Part shown: positions 7,700 through 15,479 of the stretch, piece after piece
Layout of the letters: every line of letters starts with the position of its first letter
How positions within the stretch are numbered: the stretch's first letter is position 1
DNA from: CAKUFA01 sp963656345
GTDB lineage: Bacteria; Bacillota; Clostridia; Christensenellales; Aristaeellaceae
Direction of reading: 5' to 3'
DNA length: 21,470 nucleotides
NCBI GenBank assembly: GCA_963656345.1
Contig: CAVKHY010000034.1
Location: forward strand, 1-21,470
The notes under the pieces: model-generated
What the model was told of the DNA's origin: nothing
The model's input: only the letters and a program-made list of their open reading frames with translations
The model's database searches: none
Position numbers and translations under genes: made by a program

Positions 7700-8772
7700 C
7701 CGTCCTATATGTTTTGCTGGCCATTCTGCTGTTGGGCATACTGGTGATGGTGCATGAGTTTGGGCACTTTATCTTCGCCCGTATGACAGGTATCGAAGTT
7801 ATGGAGTTTTCCATCGGCTTCGGACCGAAACTGTGGGGAAGAAAGAGTAAAAAAGGAACACAGTTCTCCATTCGTGCTATTCCCATGGGCGGATATTGCG
7901 CCTTCTATGGTGAGGATGACGCAAAGGGCGAACATGTGGATGACCCCAGAGCGTACAGCCGTCAAAGTGTATGGAAGCGGATGATTTCCGTACTGATGGG
8001 ACCGGGGATGAACTTCATTCTGGCCTTTGTAGTGGCCGTGATGTTTTACTGGATCGGCGGCATTGCCCATGTAACGGGCTACGAGCCCTACATTGCGGAG
8101 GTAGCGGCAGCAGGCCCGGCCTACACGGCAGGGCTTCAGGATGGGGATATTATTGAAACCATTAATGGTATCAATATGCTGGACGGTACCCAGACCACGC
8201 TGTTGAATGCCATTTCGGATTATCAGGAAAATGATCCGCCCATGGAGCTGACAGTACGCCGGGGAGATGAAACCTTCACCACCAGCTTGACTCCTTTTTA
8301 TGACACGGAAGCAGGCAAGTTCCGCATTGGCGTGACGATCTCTGCTCATGTGCTGACGGAAAATACGCCTGCCACCTTGGCGGAAGCGGTGAGCGCAGGC
8401 TGGCAATGGTGCACCTATGCAGGCGGCGTGATTCTCAATGCATTGAAGAACCTTGTTACCACAGGAGAAGGCTTTGACCAGACTTCCGGCCCCGTGGGCG
8501 TTGTGACCCTGGTCACGGAAGAAGTCCGGGCAGGCGGCTTTGAAGCCTTCATTAACCTGCTGATGGTGATTTCCATCAACCTTGGCATCATGAATCTGTT
8601 GCCGATTCCGGGGTTGGACGGTTCCCGTTTCCTGTTCATGGTGCTGGAGGCCATTCGCCGCAAGCCGGTGCCCCCACAGAAGGAAGCTATGGTGCATCTG
8701 TGCGGGTACGTGCTGCTGTTTGCCTTGATGATCTTCTTTACCTTCAAGGATGTTATTCGGCTGTTCAGCTGA
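7696..8772 (+). CDS. rseP: Site-2 intramembrane zinc metalloprotease, RseP/RasP family
   Basis: Membrane protease that cuts transmembrane substrates such as anti-sigma factors and leftover signal peptides. The 358-residue protein has HEFGH at residues 20-24 in the first membrane helix. A single PDZ-like domain lies around residues 125-215 (AGPAYTAGLQDGDIIETING). The C-terminal NLLPIPGLDGSR supplies the third zinc ligand, Asp308. Length and layout match the Bacillota form. It begins inside the dxr stop (ATGA at 7696-7699). Linkage to dxr and ispG is standard in this phylum. No sigma or anti-sigma gene is nearby, so its substrates cannot be inferred here. Confidence 0.96.
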   Translation: MTVLYVLLAILLLGILVMVHEFGHFIFARMTGIEVMEFSIGFGPKLWGRKSKKGTQFSIRAIPMGGYCAFYGEDDAKGEHVDDPRAYSRQSVWKRMISVLMGPGMNFILAFVVAVMFYWIGGIAHVTGYEPYIAEVAAAGPAYTAGLQDGDIIETINGINMLDGTQTTLLNAISDYQENDPPMELTVRRGDETFTTSLTPFYDTEAGKFRIGVTISAHVLTENTPATLAEAVSAGWQWCTYAGGVILNALKNLVTTGEGFDQTSGPVGVVTLVTEEVRAGGFEAFINLLMVISINLGIMNLLPIPGLDGSRFLFMVLEAIRRKPVPPQKEAMVHLCGYVLLFALMIFFTFKDVIRLFS

Positions 8773-8790
8773 ATGTGAGGAGTTAGAAAA

Positions 8791-9852
8791 ATGAGCTCTG
8801 TACGTGAAGTTTCCGTCGGCGCACTGAAAATGGGCGGAAAGAACCCTGTATGGGTGCAGTCCATGACCAATACGGATACCCGGAATGTGGAGGCTACACT
8901 TGCCCAGATTCGTGCCCTTGCAGCGGCCGGATGCGATATTGTCCGTGTCAGCGTGTATGATGAAGACTGCGCCAAGACGGTGCGGCAGTTGGTGGACGGT
9001 TCTCCTGTGCCGTTGGTGGCGGATATTCATTTTGATCATCACCTGGCCATCATGGCGGCGGAAAACGGCATTGCCAAGCTGCGGATCAATCCCGGCAATA
9101 TCGGGGGAGAAGCCCATGTCCGCATGCTGGCGGACTGCGCGAAAGCACATCATATTCCGATCCGCATCGGGGTCAACAGCGGATCGATTGAGAAGGACAT
9201 TCTGGCCAAGTATGGCGAGCCTACGGCGGAAGGCATGGTGGAAAGCGCACTGCAGCATGCCCGTATGCTGGAAAAGGCAGGTTTTGAGGATATTGTGCTT
9301 TCCATGAAGGCCTCCAGCGTTAAGCTGACCATCGAAACCTATCAGCTGGCGGCACAGCGGTGCGATTATCCCCTGCATGTGGGCGTTACGGAAGCTGGTC
9401 TGCCCGGGCAGGGAACCATCAAGAGCGCCATCGGCATCGGTGCGCTTCTGGCCCAGGGCATTGGGGATACCATTCGTGTCAGCCTGACCGGGGATCCTGT
9501 GCCGGAAGCCAAGGCGGCATGGGATATTTTGCGGGCGCTGGAGCTTCGTACCCATGGGGTGCAGCTGGTTTCCTGCCCTACCTGCGGCCGGACGTGCATC
9601 AATGTGGCAGGCATTGCCGAACAAGTAGAGAAAGAGCTGGCAGATGTTAAGGTGCCGCTGAAAGTAGCTGTCATGGGCTGCGTGGTGAATGGCCCCGGGG
9701 AAGCAAGAGAAGCGGATGTGGGCATTGCCGGCGGCAAAAGCGGCGGTGCGCTGTTTATTAAGGGTCAGCCTGCTCAAAAGGTGGAAGGGGATTTGGCAGA
9801 AATCCTTGTGAAGACTGCAAGAGAGATTGCGGCAAGCAAAGAACAGGCGTAA
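8791..9852 (+). CDS. ispG: (E)-4-hydroxy-3-methylbut-2-enyl diphosphate synthase
   Basis: Iron-sulfur enzyme of the MEP pathway that reduces MEcPP to HMBPP. The 353-residue product has the N-terminal TIM-barrel part (VWVQSMTNTDTRNVEAT, ADIHFDHHLA, KLRINPGNIGG) and the C-terminal cluster domain. The expected [4Fe-4S] ligands are present: Cys262 and Cys265 in SCPTCGRTC, Cys297 in MGCVVNGPGE, and Glu304. Their spacing equals that of the E. coli enzyme, shifted by eight residues. GAGGAG (8777-8782) precedes the ATG. It is the short bacterial form without an insertion domain. It follows rseP by 18 bases, as in many Clostridia. Confidence 0.97.
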   Translation: MSSVREVSVGALKMGGKNPVWVQSMTNTDTRNVEATLAQIRALAAAGCDIVRVSVYDEDCAKTVRQLVDGSPVPLVADIHFDHHLAIMAAENGIAKLRINPGNIGGEAHVRMLADCAKAHHIPIRIGVNSGSIEKDILAKYGEPTAEGMVESALQHARMLEKAGFEDIVLSMKASSVKLTIETYQLAAQRCDYPLHVGVTEAGLPGQGTIKSAIGIGALLAQGIGDTIRVSLTGDPVPEAKAAWDILRALELRTHGVQLVSCPTCGRTCINVAGIAEQVEKELADVKVPLKVAVMGCVVNGPGEAREADVGIAGGKSGGALFIKGQPAQKVEGDLAEILVKTAREIAASKEQA

Positions 9853-9870
9853 GCAGAAGGGGGCGGCACC

Positions 9871-10782
9871 ATGATTGACCTGTGCACCTTGGGAACAGGC
9901 GGCGCACTGCCCCTGCCTGATCGGGGACTTGCCAGCCTCTATATCCGCATGAACGGGCACGGTTTGTTGGTGGACTGCGGAGAAAACACTCAAACGGCCA
10001 TTCGCGAAATCGGCTGGGGCTTTCACGGCATTGATGGTCTGCTGATTACCCATTATCATGCGGATCACTGCGGCGGCTTGCCGGGCTTTCTGCTGTCCAT
10101 GGCCAAGGCCGGACGGACGGAGCCTTTTCCTATTTGGGGACCGGCAGGATTGAAACGGGTTGTGAATGGTCTGCGGGTGGTAGCCCCTCAGCTGCCCTAT
10201 CAGGTGGAACTTCATGAGTTTGGCAGCGAAGGTTTAACATTCCGAGCCATTGGGCTGAAGATTCAAGCGTTCAAGTTGGAGCATAGCGTAACTTGCTTCG
10301 GCTATCGCTTTGAACTGGAACGGCCGGGGGCTTTTTTGCCGGAACGTGCCCGTGCGCTGAATATTCCCCTGGCGTGCTGGAAAATTTTGCAGCGTGGGGA
10401 AGCAGTGATGCTGGAGGACGGACGAAGTTTTTCCCCGGCGGATGTGCTGACGGAGCCTCGGCGGGGCATCAGCTTTCTCTATGCCACGGATACGCGGCCG
10501 GTGAAAAGCATTGTCGCCATGGGGCAGGGGACGGACCTGATGATCCTGGAAGGTATGTACGGCGACGATGAGAAACTGCCGCAGGCATTGAAAAACCGGC
10601 ACATGCTTTTCCGAGAGAGTGCAGCGCTGGCACGGCAAGCGGAAACGAAAGCACTGGTGCTGACGCACTTCAGCAACTGCATCGATGATCCGGAGACGTA
10701 TATTGACAATGCCAGAGCCATCTTCCCCAATACGCGGGCAGCACAGGATTTAATGACCATCACACTGGACTATGAGGCGTGA
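9871..10782 (+). CDS. RNase Z-like metallo-beta-lactamase fold hydrolase
   Basis: A 303-residue protein close in length and layout to bacterial RNase Z, which trims the 3' trailer of tRNA precursors. All seven metal ligands of that family can be placed: His61, His63, Asp65 and His66 in THYHADH, His138 in EHSVTCFGYR, Asp207 in YATDTRP, and His266 in LTHFS. The region after the fourth strand (RPGAFLPERARALNIP, then EDGRSFSPADVL and EPRRG) matches the RNase Z body. However, the HEAT motif is replaced by LEGMY (Glu227 kept, His lost), and the GP-rich part of the tRNA-binding arm is not evident. It may be a true but divergent RNase Z or a relative with another substrate. GGGGG precedes the ATG by about eight bases. 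It follows ispG by 18 bases, where polC often stands in related genomes. Confidence 0.8.
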   Translation: MIDLCTLGTGGALPLPDRGLASLYIRMNGHGLLVDCGENTQTAIREIGWGFHGIDGLLITHYHADHCGGLPGFLLSMAKAGRTEPFPIWGPAGLKRVVNGLRVVAPQLPYQVELHEFGSEGLTFRAIGLKIQAFKLEHSVTCFGYRFELERPGAFLPERARALNIPLACWKILQRGEAVMLEDGRSFSPADVLTEPRRGISFLYATDTRPVKSIVAMGQGTDLMILEGMYGDDEKLPQALKNRHMLFRESAALARQAETKALVLTHFSNCIDDPETYIDNARAIFPNTRAAQDLMTITLDYEA

Positions 10783-10802
10783 ATACAAGGGGGCATGCGG
10801 AA

Positions 10803-11423
10803 ATGAAAAGAAACAAGCCTTTCATTCTTCTGCTTGCCCTTTTTCTATGCATTTCTTTGACGGCTTGGGCAAAGGAAGACAATCGGCAAAAACTTTATGA
10901 CGGGGCAGTGGCCCTCATGGATATGGAATATTACGAAGAGGCAAGAGCGGTTTTGAACGTGCTGGGGAATTACAACGACAGCACAACTTTGCTGGCAGAA
11001 TGCGAGCAAAAGATCGGCTTCACCGAACAGGCAGAGGAAGCCGGGACATACACACTGACCATTACGGTTCAGGCCAAGCTTTTGCAGGCCAATCATGTAG
11101 GCAATGAATGGGTGCCTGCATTTTATGTCAATGGTCAGTATGCAGCATGGAGCAACAGTAATGAGAAGCAACAGCAATATGCCTTGGATGGCGAAACAGT
11201 CAGTGTGTCTGTGGGGGATACGCTGCCTCTTCAGTGCGTCATTGTGGAAACGGATCAATACCCGGATACAGGCTCCCATCGGGAGAATGTGACCGTAACC
11301 GAGGAAATGCTGCAACATGGGGCAACCATGACCTGGAATATCGAGGTGGAGGAAAACCGTGGACGGTATAAGGGCAACAAAGCACAGTGGCAGGTAGAGG
11401 TTACGCTGACGGGGGAAGAATAA
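10803..11423 (+). CDS. Secreted protein of unknown function with TPR-like helix pair
   Basis: A 206-residue product. The chosen start is ATG 10803, because AAGGGGG (10787-10793) lies nine bases upstream and the product then begins with a signal peptide. An in-frame ATG at 10779 would add eight residues and overlaps the previous gene. The signal sequence (MKRNKPFILLLALFLCISLT) has a probable cut after AWA at residue 23, and there is no lipobox. Residues 26-72 form a helix pair like a tetratricopeptide repeat (YDGAVALMDMEYYEEARAV, then LGNYNDSTTLLAECE). Residues 80-204 look all-beta, with alternating strands and a Trp-rich end. I do not recognise the family. It is probably exported and co-transcribed with the genes before it; no clear terminator follows. 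Confidence 0.8.
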   Translation: MKRNKPFILLLALFLCISLTAWAKEDNRQKLYDGAVALMDMEYYEEARAVLNVLGNYNDSTTLLAECEQKIGFTEQAEEAGTYTLTITVQAKLLQANHVGNEWVPAFYVNGQYAAWSNSNEKQQQYALDGETVSVSVGDTLPLQCVIVETDQYPDTGSHRENVTVTEEMLQHGATMTWNIEVEENRGRYKGNKAQWQVEVTLTGEE

Positions 11424-11456
11424 ATGGTTTTTTCGTGTATCTTTCTGCCATGAATC

Positions 11457-11485
11457 TTGTTTCTGCCGGACGTGTGTGCTATGAT
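11457..11485 (+). promoter_or_regulatory. Probable sigma-A promoter for the larA-like gene
   Basis: -35 TTGTTT (11457-11462), a 17-base spacer and -10 TATGAT (11480-11485). The -10 matches five of six consensus bases and the -35 three of six. Transcription would start near 11492, very close to the ribosome binding site AGGGAGG (11498-11504). Confidence 0.55.
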
Positions 11486-11512
11486 GAGTGGGCAATCAGG
11501 GAGGCTTGAAAA

Positions 11513-12934
11513 ATGAAGGACTGGCGAGATCAATCCCGGTTGTATACGGATGACCCGGAAGAAGGGGACGACGCTTATGAGCCCTGTTACCGGGACGGTT
11601 CGGTGAAGCACGAGTGCTGGCATGATCAGCCTGTGGGCGTACGAAAGGCAAGAAAGACGATGGAAAAGAAATTTATTTTTGCTTATGGCGATGGAAACAT
11701 TCCCGTAACGGTGAAAGCTCGGGAAATCGAGGTGCTGGAGGCGACAACCCCTGCACCGGTGGAGAATCTGCCGGAGACCTTCCGCAAGGCTGTGGAGGAA
11801 GATGCTGTTGCATCCCCTGCACTGAAGGACGTGCTGACGAAAATGGATCAGGTGACCATTGTTATCAGTGACCAGACCCGTTCGTGGATGCATCAGGAAC
11901 GGATTTGCCCTTTATTGCTGGATTATCTTCACGATGTGATTGGCATTCCGGATGAGCAGATTCTTTTCCTGATTGCCTTAGGCACCCACCGGGATCAGAC
12001 GGAAGCGGAGCTTCGGGCACTGGTGACGGATCGGGTGTATGATCGGGTGCGTGTGGTGAATCACGATGCCCATCACAACCTGACCTGCCTGGGCACCACC
12101 ACCCGGGGAACAAAGGTAGAAGTGGATCCGCTGGTCGTAGGCCGCAAGGTAATCCTTATAGGCGGCACGGTGCATCATTTGCTGGCCGGCTACGGCGGAG
12201 GACGGAAGAGCATCTTGCCCGGAGTAAGCAGCATTGCCACCATCCAGCAGAACCATTCCCTGGCGCTGGATCCGGTACTGCCCAAGTCCAGCGACTTGGT
12301 GGGCTGCGGCAAGACGGTTATGAATCCTGTCCATGAGGATATGATGGAAGCAGCCGCCATGGTAGCGCCCGTGTTTTCCATTAACCTGGTTGTGGACGGA
12401 GATGGTCGTTTGCTGGCCATGCCCAGCGGTGACTGGCGAAAGGCATGGGAAGAAAGTTGTCACTTGGTGGATCGCTATAATGGCGTACCGCTCAAGGAAA
12501 AAGCCGATGTGGTGCTGACCTCCTGCGGCGGCTTCCCGAAGGATATTAACCTGTATCAGTCTTCCAAGACACTGATCAATGCCTATCAGGCGGTGAAGGA
12601 GGGCGGCACGCTGATTTTCCTGAGCGAATGCCGGGAAGGCGGCGGTCCGGAGGAATTCTTCGGCTGGAGCAAGTATCTGCCCAGCGGCACACTGGATCAG
12701 GAAATGCGTGCCCATTTCACCATTGCCGGTTATATTTTCTATGTTTGCTGCGAAATGGCCTCTCACACGAAGATGTACATGATGTCCCAATTGCCGAAGG
12801 AAACCCTGAAGCTGATGGGGATTCACGGCATTACCACGGCAGAGGAACTGGAACAGCTCATGGACTTCGGGGACAAGCATGTAATCGTTATGCCCCATGG
12901 CAGCAGCACGGTGCCTGTTGCTAAAAAAAGGTAA
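11513..12934 (+). CDS. LarA family nickel-pincer-dependent racemase/epimerase homologue with N-terminal extension
   Basis: The family (DUF2088 and its C-terminal partner) includes lactate racemase LarA, which uses a nickel pincer nucleotide bound to a lysine. Residues that line up with LarA are Arg123 (SDQTR), His159 (GTHR), His222 (VHH), Lys232 in GGRKSILPGV (cofactor attachment) and His248 (QQNHS). The product is 473 residues from ATG 11513, which has AGGGAGG nine bases upstream. The usual LarA start corresponds to Met50 (ATG 11660, MEKKFIFAYGDG), which has only a poor ribosome binding site. The 49-residue extension is acidic and contains Cys25, His33, Cys35 and His37. No larB, larC or larE is present in the window, so cofactor supply lies elsewhere. 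Many LarA homologues act on other 2-hydroxy acids, so the substrate is uncertain. Confidence 0.88.
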   Translation: MKDWRDQSRLYTDDPEEGDDAYEPCYRDGSVKHECWHDQPVGVRKARKTMEKKFIFAYGDGNIPVTVKAREIEVLEATTPAPVENLPETFRKAVEEDAVASPALKDVLTKMDQVTIVISDQTRSWMHQERICPLLLDYLHDVIGIPDEQILFLIALGTHRDQTEAELRALVTDRVYDRVRVVNHDAHHNLTCLGTTTRGTKVEVDPLVVGRKVILIGGTVHHLLAGYGGGRKSILPGVSSIATIQQNHSLALDPVLPKSSDLVGCGKTVMNPVHEDMMEAAAMVAPVFSINLVVDGDGRLLAMPSGDWRKAWEESCHLVDRYNGVPLKEKADVVLTSCGGFPKDINLYQSSKTLINAYQAVKEGGTLIFLSECREGGGPEEFFGWSKYLPSGTLDQEMRAHFTIAGYIFYVCCEMASHTKMYMMSQLPKETLKLMGIHGITTAEELEQLMDFGDKHVIVMPHGSSTVPVAKKR

Positions 12935-12960
12935 ATATTCCAAGCAAAGCAAGGAAAAAC

Positions 12961-13023
12961 CCGCCAAAAGGACGAAAATTGACGTGAATGGTAAGAGAAA
13001 CGTCTTATTTGGCGGAATTTTTT
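12961..13023 (+). terminator. Intrinsic terminator after the larA-like gene
   Basis: CCGCCAAA (12961-12968) pairs with TTTGGCGG (13008-13015) and is followed, after two A, by six T (13018-13023). An inner GACGT/ACGTC pairing (12981-12985 with 13000-13004) fits inside the long arm. This is a clear boundary before the RNase J unit. Confidence 0.8.
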
Positions 13024-13044
13024 GTGGTGCTTTTCAAAAAGATG

Positions 13045-13053
13045 TGTTATAAT
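13045..13053 (+). promoter_or_regulatory. Extended -10 promoter for the RNase J unit
   Basis: TGTTATAAT holds a perfect TATAAT (13048-13053) with a TG one base upstream, the extended -10 form. No good -35 hexamer lies at 16-18 bases, which is common for extended -10 promoters. Transcription would begin near 13060, giving a leader of about 210 nt. Confidence 0.7.
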
Positions 13054-13059
13054 AAGATG

Positions 13060-13267
13060 TAGGTGATGACATGCATATACGTTATGTCGTCTTTGCCGGC
13101 AGCCAGGGGTGGGGAAAAGATATTTTCCTGCCCTGGGCAGCGGTGCGGCAGTGATTGCCTGAAAGAATATTGACCGGCGTGTGTCCGGTTAAAAATAGCG
13201 AAGAGGTAGTGTGGCTTCTGAGCTTTATGTTGTGTGTACTTTTTTATGACCTGAAAGGAGGCACTCC
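13060..13267 (+). ncRNA. Structured 5' leader of the RNase J gene (three hairpins)
   Basis: This fills the 333-base stretch without a gene between the larA-like gene and rnj, together with the terminator and promoter. Hairpin 1: GATGACAT (13065-13072) with ATGTCGTC (13084-13091), eight pairs including one G-U. Hairpin 2: a composite of TGCCG (13094-13098) with CGGCA (13146-13150), CCAGGG (13103-13108) with CCCTGG (13131-13136), and GGAAAA (13113-13118) with TTTTCC (13123-13128) around a GATA loop. Hairpin 3: TTGACCGG (13170-13177) with CCGGTTAA (13185-13192). No known riboswitch was recognised and no credible short gene is present. Autoregulation by RNase J is possible by analogy with the RNase E leader, but is inference. 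Confidence 0.55.
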
Positions 13268-14944
13268 GTGAGCCAAAGAGTGAATGCAACAGAACCGAGC
13301 AAACTTCGCATCGTCTCACTGGGCGGTGTGGATGAAATTGGTAAGAACATGACAGTCTTCGAGTATGAAGACGACATTGTGGTGGTGGACTGCGGCAGCA
13401 TTTTCCCCAAGGAGGATATGCTGGGCGTTGACCTGGTGATCCCGGATGTCAGCTACCTGGTGGCAAAGAAGAAGAATGTTCGGGGCTACCTGTTTACCCA
13501 CGGCCATGAGGATCACATCGGCGCAACGCCTTACATCCTTCGTCAGGTGCCGGCACCTTTGTACGGTACCAAGCTGACCCTGGCCCTGGTAGACCTGAAG
13601 ATGAAAGAGCACCGGGTGCCGAACATCACCATGCATGTGGTGCAGCCTAGGGACGAAATTCAGCTGGGCAAGTTTACCTGCAAGTTCATTCATGTAAGCC
13701 ACTCCATTGCCGGGGCATGCGCCATTGCGCTGACTTGTCCGGCAGGCACGGTGGTGGTCAGCGGCGACTTCAAGGTGGACTACACCCCCATTGACGGTCA
13801 AGTTACGGACTTGCAGACCTTGGCTTCCTTGGGTGAGAAGGGCGTTATGGCGCTGCTGTGCGAATCCACCAACGTGGAGCGTCCCGGCCAGACCATGAGC
13901 GAAATGAAGATCGGCCCCACCTTTGAGAATTTGTTCCGAGAGGCCAAGGGGCGGGTCATCGTGGCCATGTTTGCCAGCAACATTCACCGTATGCAGATGG
14001 TGATTGACAACGGCATTCGTTATGGCAGGCGGGTATGCTTCATTGGCCGCAGCATGGTGAACGTGAGCCGTGTTGCTATGCAGATCGGCGAGCTGCATAT
14101 ACCGGAAGATTGCCTGATCGACGTGGACAGCTTGGATCAGTATCCTGATGAGGAAATTCTGGTCATGACCACCGGCAGCCAGGGCGAGCCCATGGCAGGT
14201 TTGACCCGGATGGCTTACGCCGAGCATCGGAAGCTGCAGATTCGCCAGAGCGACATGGTGTTGATTTCTGCAACGCCTATTCCCGGCAATGAAAAGTTCA
14301 TTTCCCGGGTGATCAACCAGCTGTACCGCTGCGGCGCCCAGGTGGTGTATGAAGCATTGGCAGAGGTGCACGTTTCCGGTCACGCCTGCCAAGAAGAACT
14401 GAAGCTGATGCACGCCTTGGTGCAGCCCAAGTACTTCATTCCTGTCCACGGCGAGTATCGGATGCTGTGGCAGCATGCGGAACTTGCGGAAAGCATGGGC
14501 ATGAATCGGAAGAACATCGTGATTCCCGAAATCGGTCAAGTCATCGAAATGACTGAGAACAGCCTGAGCCTTGGAGAACAGGTGCCTACCGGCGGCGTGC
14601 TGGTGGACGGTCTCGGCATCGGTGATGTGGGCAATGTGGTGCTTCGAGATCGTAAGCACCTGAGTCAAGACGGCCTGATCATTGTGGCCATGGCCATTGA
14701 TCGGGATCAAGGTGTGCTGGTCAGCGGCCCGGATATCATCAGCCGGGGCTTCATCTATGTTCGCGAGAACGAGGATATTATCGAAAGCATGCGGGAAGTG
14801 GTTCGGGGTATCCTTCGCGAGTCCAGCTTGGACGGAGCGGACTGGGTGGCACTGAAGAACCGCATTAAGGATGATCTGCATCGTTATATTTACGAGAAGA
14901 TTAAGCGCAATCCCATGATCCTGCCTATCATTCTGGACGTGTGA
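13268..14944 (+). CDS. rnj: Ribonuclease J
   Basis: RNase J is a 5'-to-3' exonuclease and endonuclease of the metallo-beta-lactamase and beta-CASP class, central to mRNA decay and rRNA maturation in Bacillota. The 558-residue product has GGVDEIGKNM near the start, the metal-binding THGHEDHIGA with His78, His80, Asp82 and His83, then FIHVSHSIAGACAI, VVSGDFKVDYTP and the beta-CASP region with CESTNVERPG and TTGSQGEP. It continues with HVSGHACQEELKLMHALVQP and HGEYRML. The C-terminal domain follows. The length equals that of J1/J2 proteins; which paralogue it represents cannot be decided. Translation starts at GTG 13268 with AAAGGAGG (13254-13261) six bases upstream. It heads a unit with ylbF, mltG and the U32 gene. 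Confidence 0.97.
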   Translation: MSQRVNATEPSKLRIVSLGGVDEIGKNMTVFEYEDDIVVVDCGSIFPKEDMLGVDLVIPDVSYLVAKKKNVRGYLFTHGHEDHIGATPYILRQVPAPLYGTKLTLALVDLKMKEHRVPNITMHVVQPRDEIQLGKFTCKFIHVSHSIAGACAIALTCPAGTVVVSGDFKVDYTPIDGQVTDLQTLASLGEKGVMALLCESTNVERPGQTMSEMKIGPTFENLFREAKGRVIVAMFASNIHRMQMVIDNGIRYGRRVCFIGRSMVNVSRVAMQIGELHIPEDCLIDVDSLDQYPDEEILVMTTGSQGEPMAGLTRMAYAEHRKLQIRQSDMVLISATPIPGNEKFISRVINQLYRCGAQVVYEALAEVHVSGHACQEELKLMHALVQPKYFIPVHGEYRMLWQHAELAESMGMNRKNIVIPEIGQVIEMTENSLSLGEQVPTGGVLVDGLGIGDVGNVVLRDRKHLSQDGLIIVAMAIDRDQGVLVSGPDIISRGFIYVRENEDIIESMREVVRGILRESSLDGADWVALKNRIKDDLHRYIYEKIKRNPMILPIILDV

Positions 14945-14966
14945 TGGCATTCGAAACGTGAGCATA

Positions 14967-15020
14967 AAGGGGGAAGACTCCGGCAGGTGCACTGCTTGCA
15001 GGTCGGGGCACTTCTCCCTT
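14967..15020 (+). other. Long hairpin in the rnj-ylbF spacer
   Basis: AAGGGGGAAG (14967-14976) pairs with CTTCTCCCTT (15011-15020), ten pairs with one G-U. A smaller CTGC/GCAG pairing sits inside. The following GTGTCGTTTT is a poor T tract. It may be a weak terminator or a processing and stability element that lowers downstream gene expression relative to rnj. Confidence 0.45.
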
Positions 15021-15093
15021 GTGTCGTTTTGGGGAAGAAAAGATTCCTCTCATTCGTTAGGTTTCATGAGAAAAAGAAAGGTGGTTGCTACCC

Positions 15094-15444
15094 ATGGAAT
15101 ACAGCAATGCACATCGGCTGGCTGCGGATATAAGAGCCAGTGAGGAATATCAAACCTATCATCGACTGAAGGACGAAGTGATGGCGGATGAAACGGTGGC
15201 TGCTTTGATTAAAGAATACAAGAAGCTGCAAATGACCCTGCAGATGGCGGCCATCAGCGGTCAGCCAACGGATAACGAAGATATGCAGCGCTTTTCCGGC
15301 ATCTCCTCCCTGCTGTTTTCCAAGCCGGAAGTGAGCCAATATCTGCTGGCAGAGATTCAGATGCAGCAGGCTTTGGCGGATATTTTCAAGATCATTACGG
15401 AGGCAGCGGATATTGACATGGGTTTGCCGGGACTTGGGGGCTGA
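15094..15444 (+). CDS. YlbF/YmcA family regulator
   Basis: A 116-residue, mostly alpha-helical cytoplasmic protein. The pattern AHRLAADIRASEEYQTYHRL at the N-terminus, a middle helix with LIKEYKKLQMTLQMA and a final helix around VSQYLLAEIQMQQALADIFKIITEAADID are typical of the YlbF family. In Bacillus subtilis, YlbF, YmcA and YaaT form a complex that directs RNase Y cleavage of certain mRNAs and affects sporulation, competence and biofilm. The ATG at 15094 follows AAAGGTGG (15077-15084) by nine bases; a TTG at 15085 would be too close to that site. Placement after RNase J links two RNA-decay factors. Which paralogue it is (YlbF or YmcA) cannot be settled from sequence alone. Confidence 0.85.
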   Translation: MEYSNAHRLAADIRASEEYQTYHRLKDEVMADETVAALIKEYKKLQMTLQMAAISGQPTDNEDMQRFSGISSLLFSKPEVSQYLLAEIQMQQALADIFKIITEAADIDMGLPGLGG

Positions 15445-15479
15445 ACCTCGACGGCGTCACGGCAAAGGAGGGTGAACGT

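Noticed and set aside
7705..10215. Very long open minus-strand frame opposite rseP, ispG and the RNase Z-like gene
   Set aside because: All three plus-strand genes have complete catalytic motifs, ribosome binding sites and normal lengths. The opposite frame has no recognisable domain and arises from codon bias in GC-rich genes. The same applies to the long minus-strand frames at 2118-3884 and 13316-14992.
11513..12934. Calling the gene a proven lactate racemase
   Set aside because: The active-site residues fit the LarA family, but many homologues act on other hydroxy acids, and none of the larB, larC or larE cofactor genes is nearby.
14958..15143. Small plus-strand open frame in the rnj-ylbF spacer
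   Set aside because: It overlaps the ylbF start in another frame, passes through a strong hairpin and has no convincing protein features.
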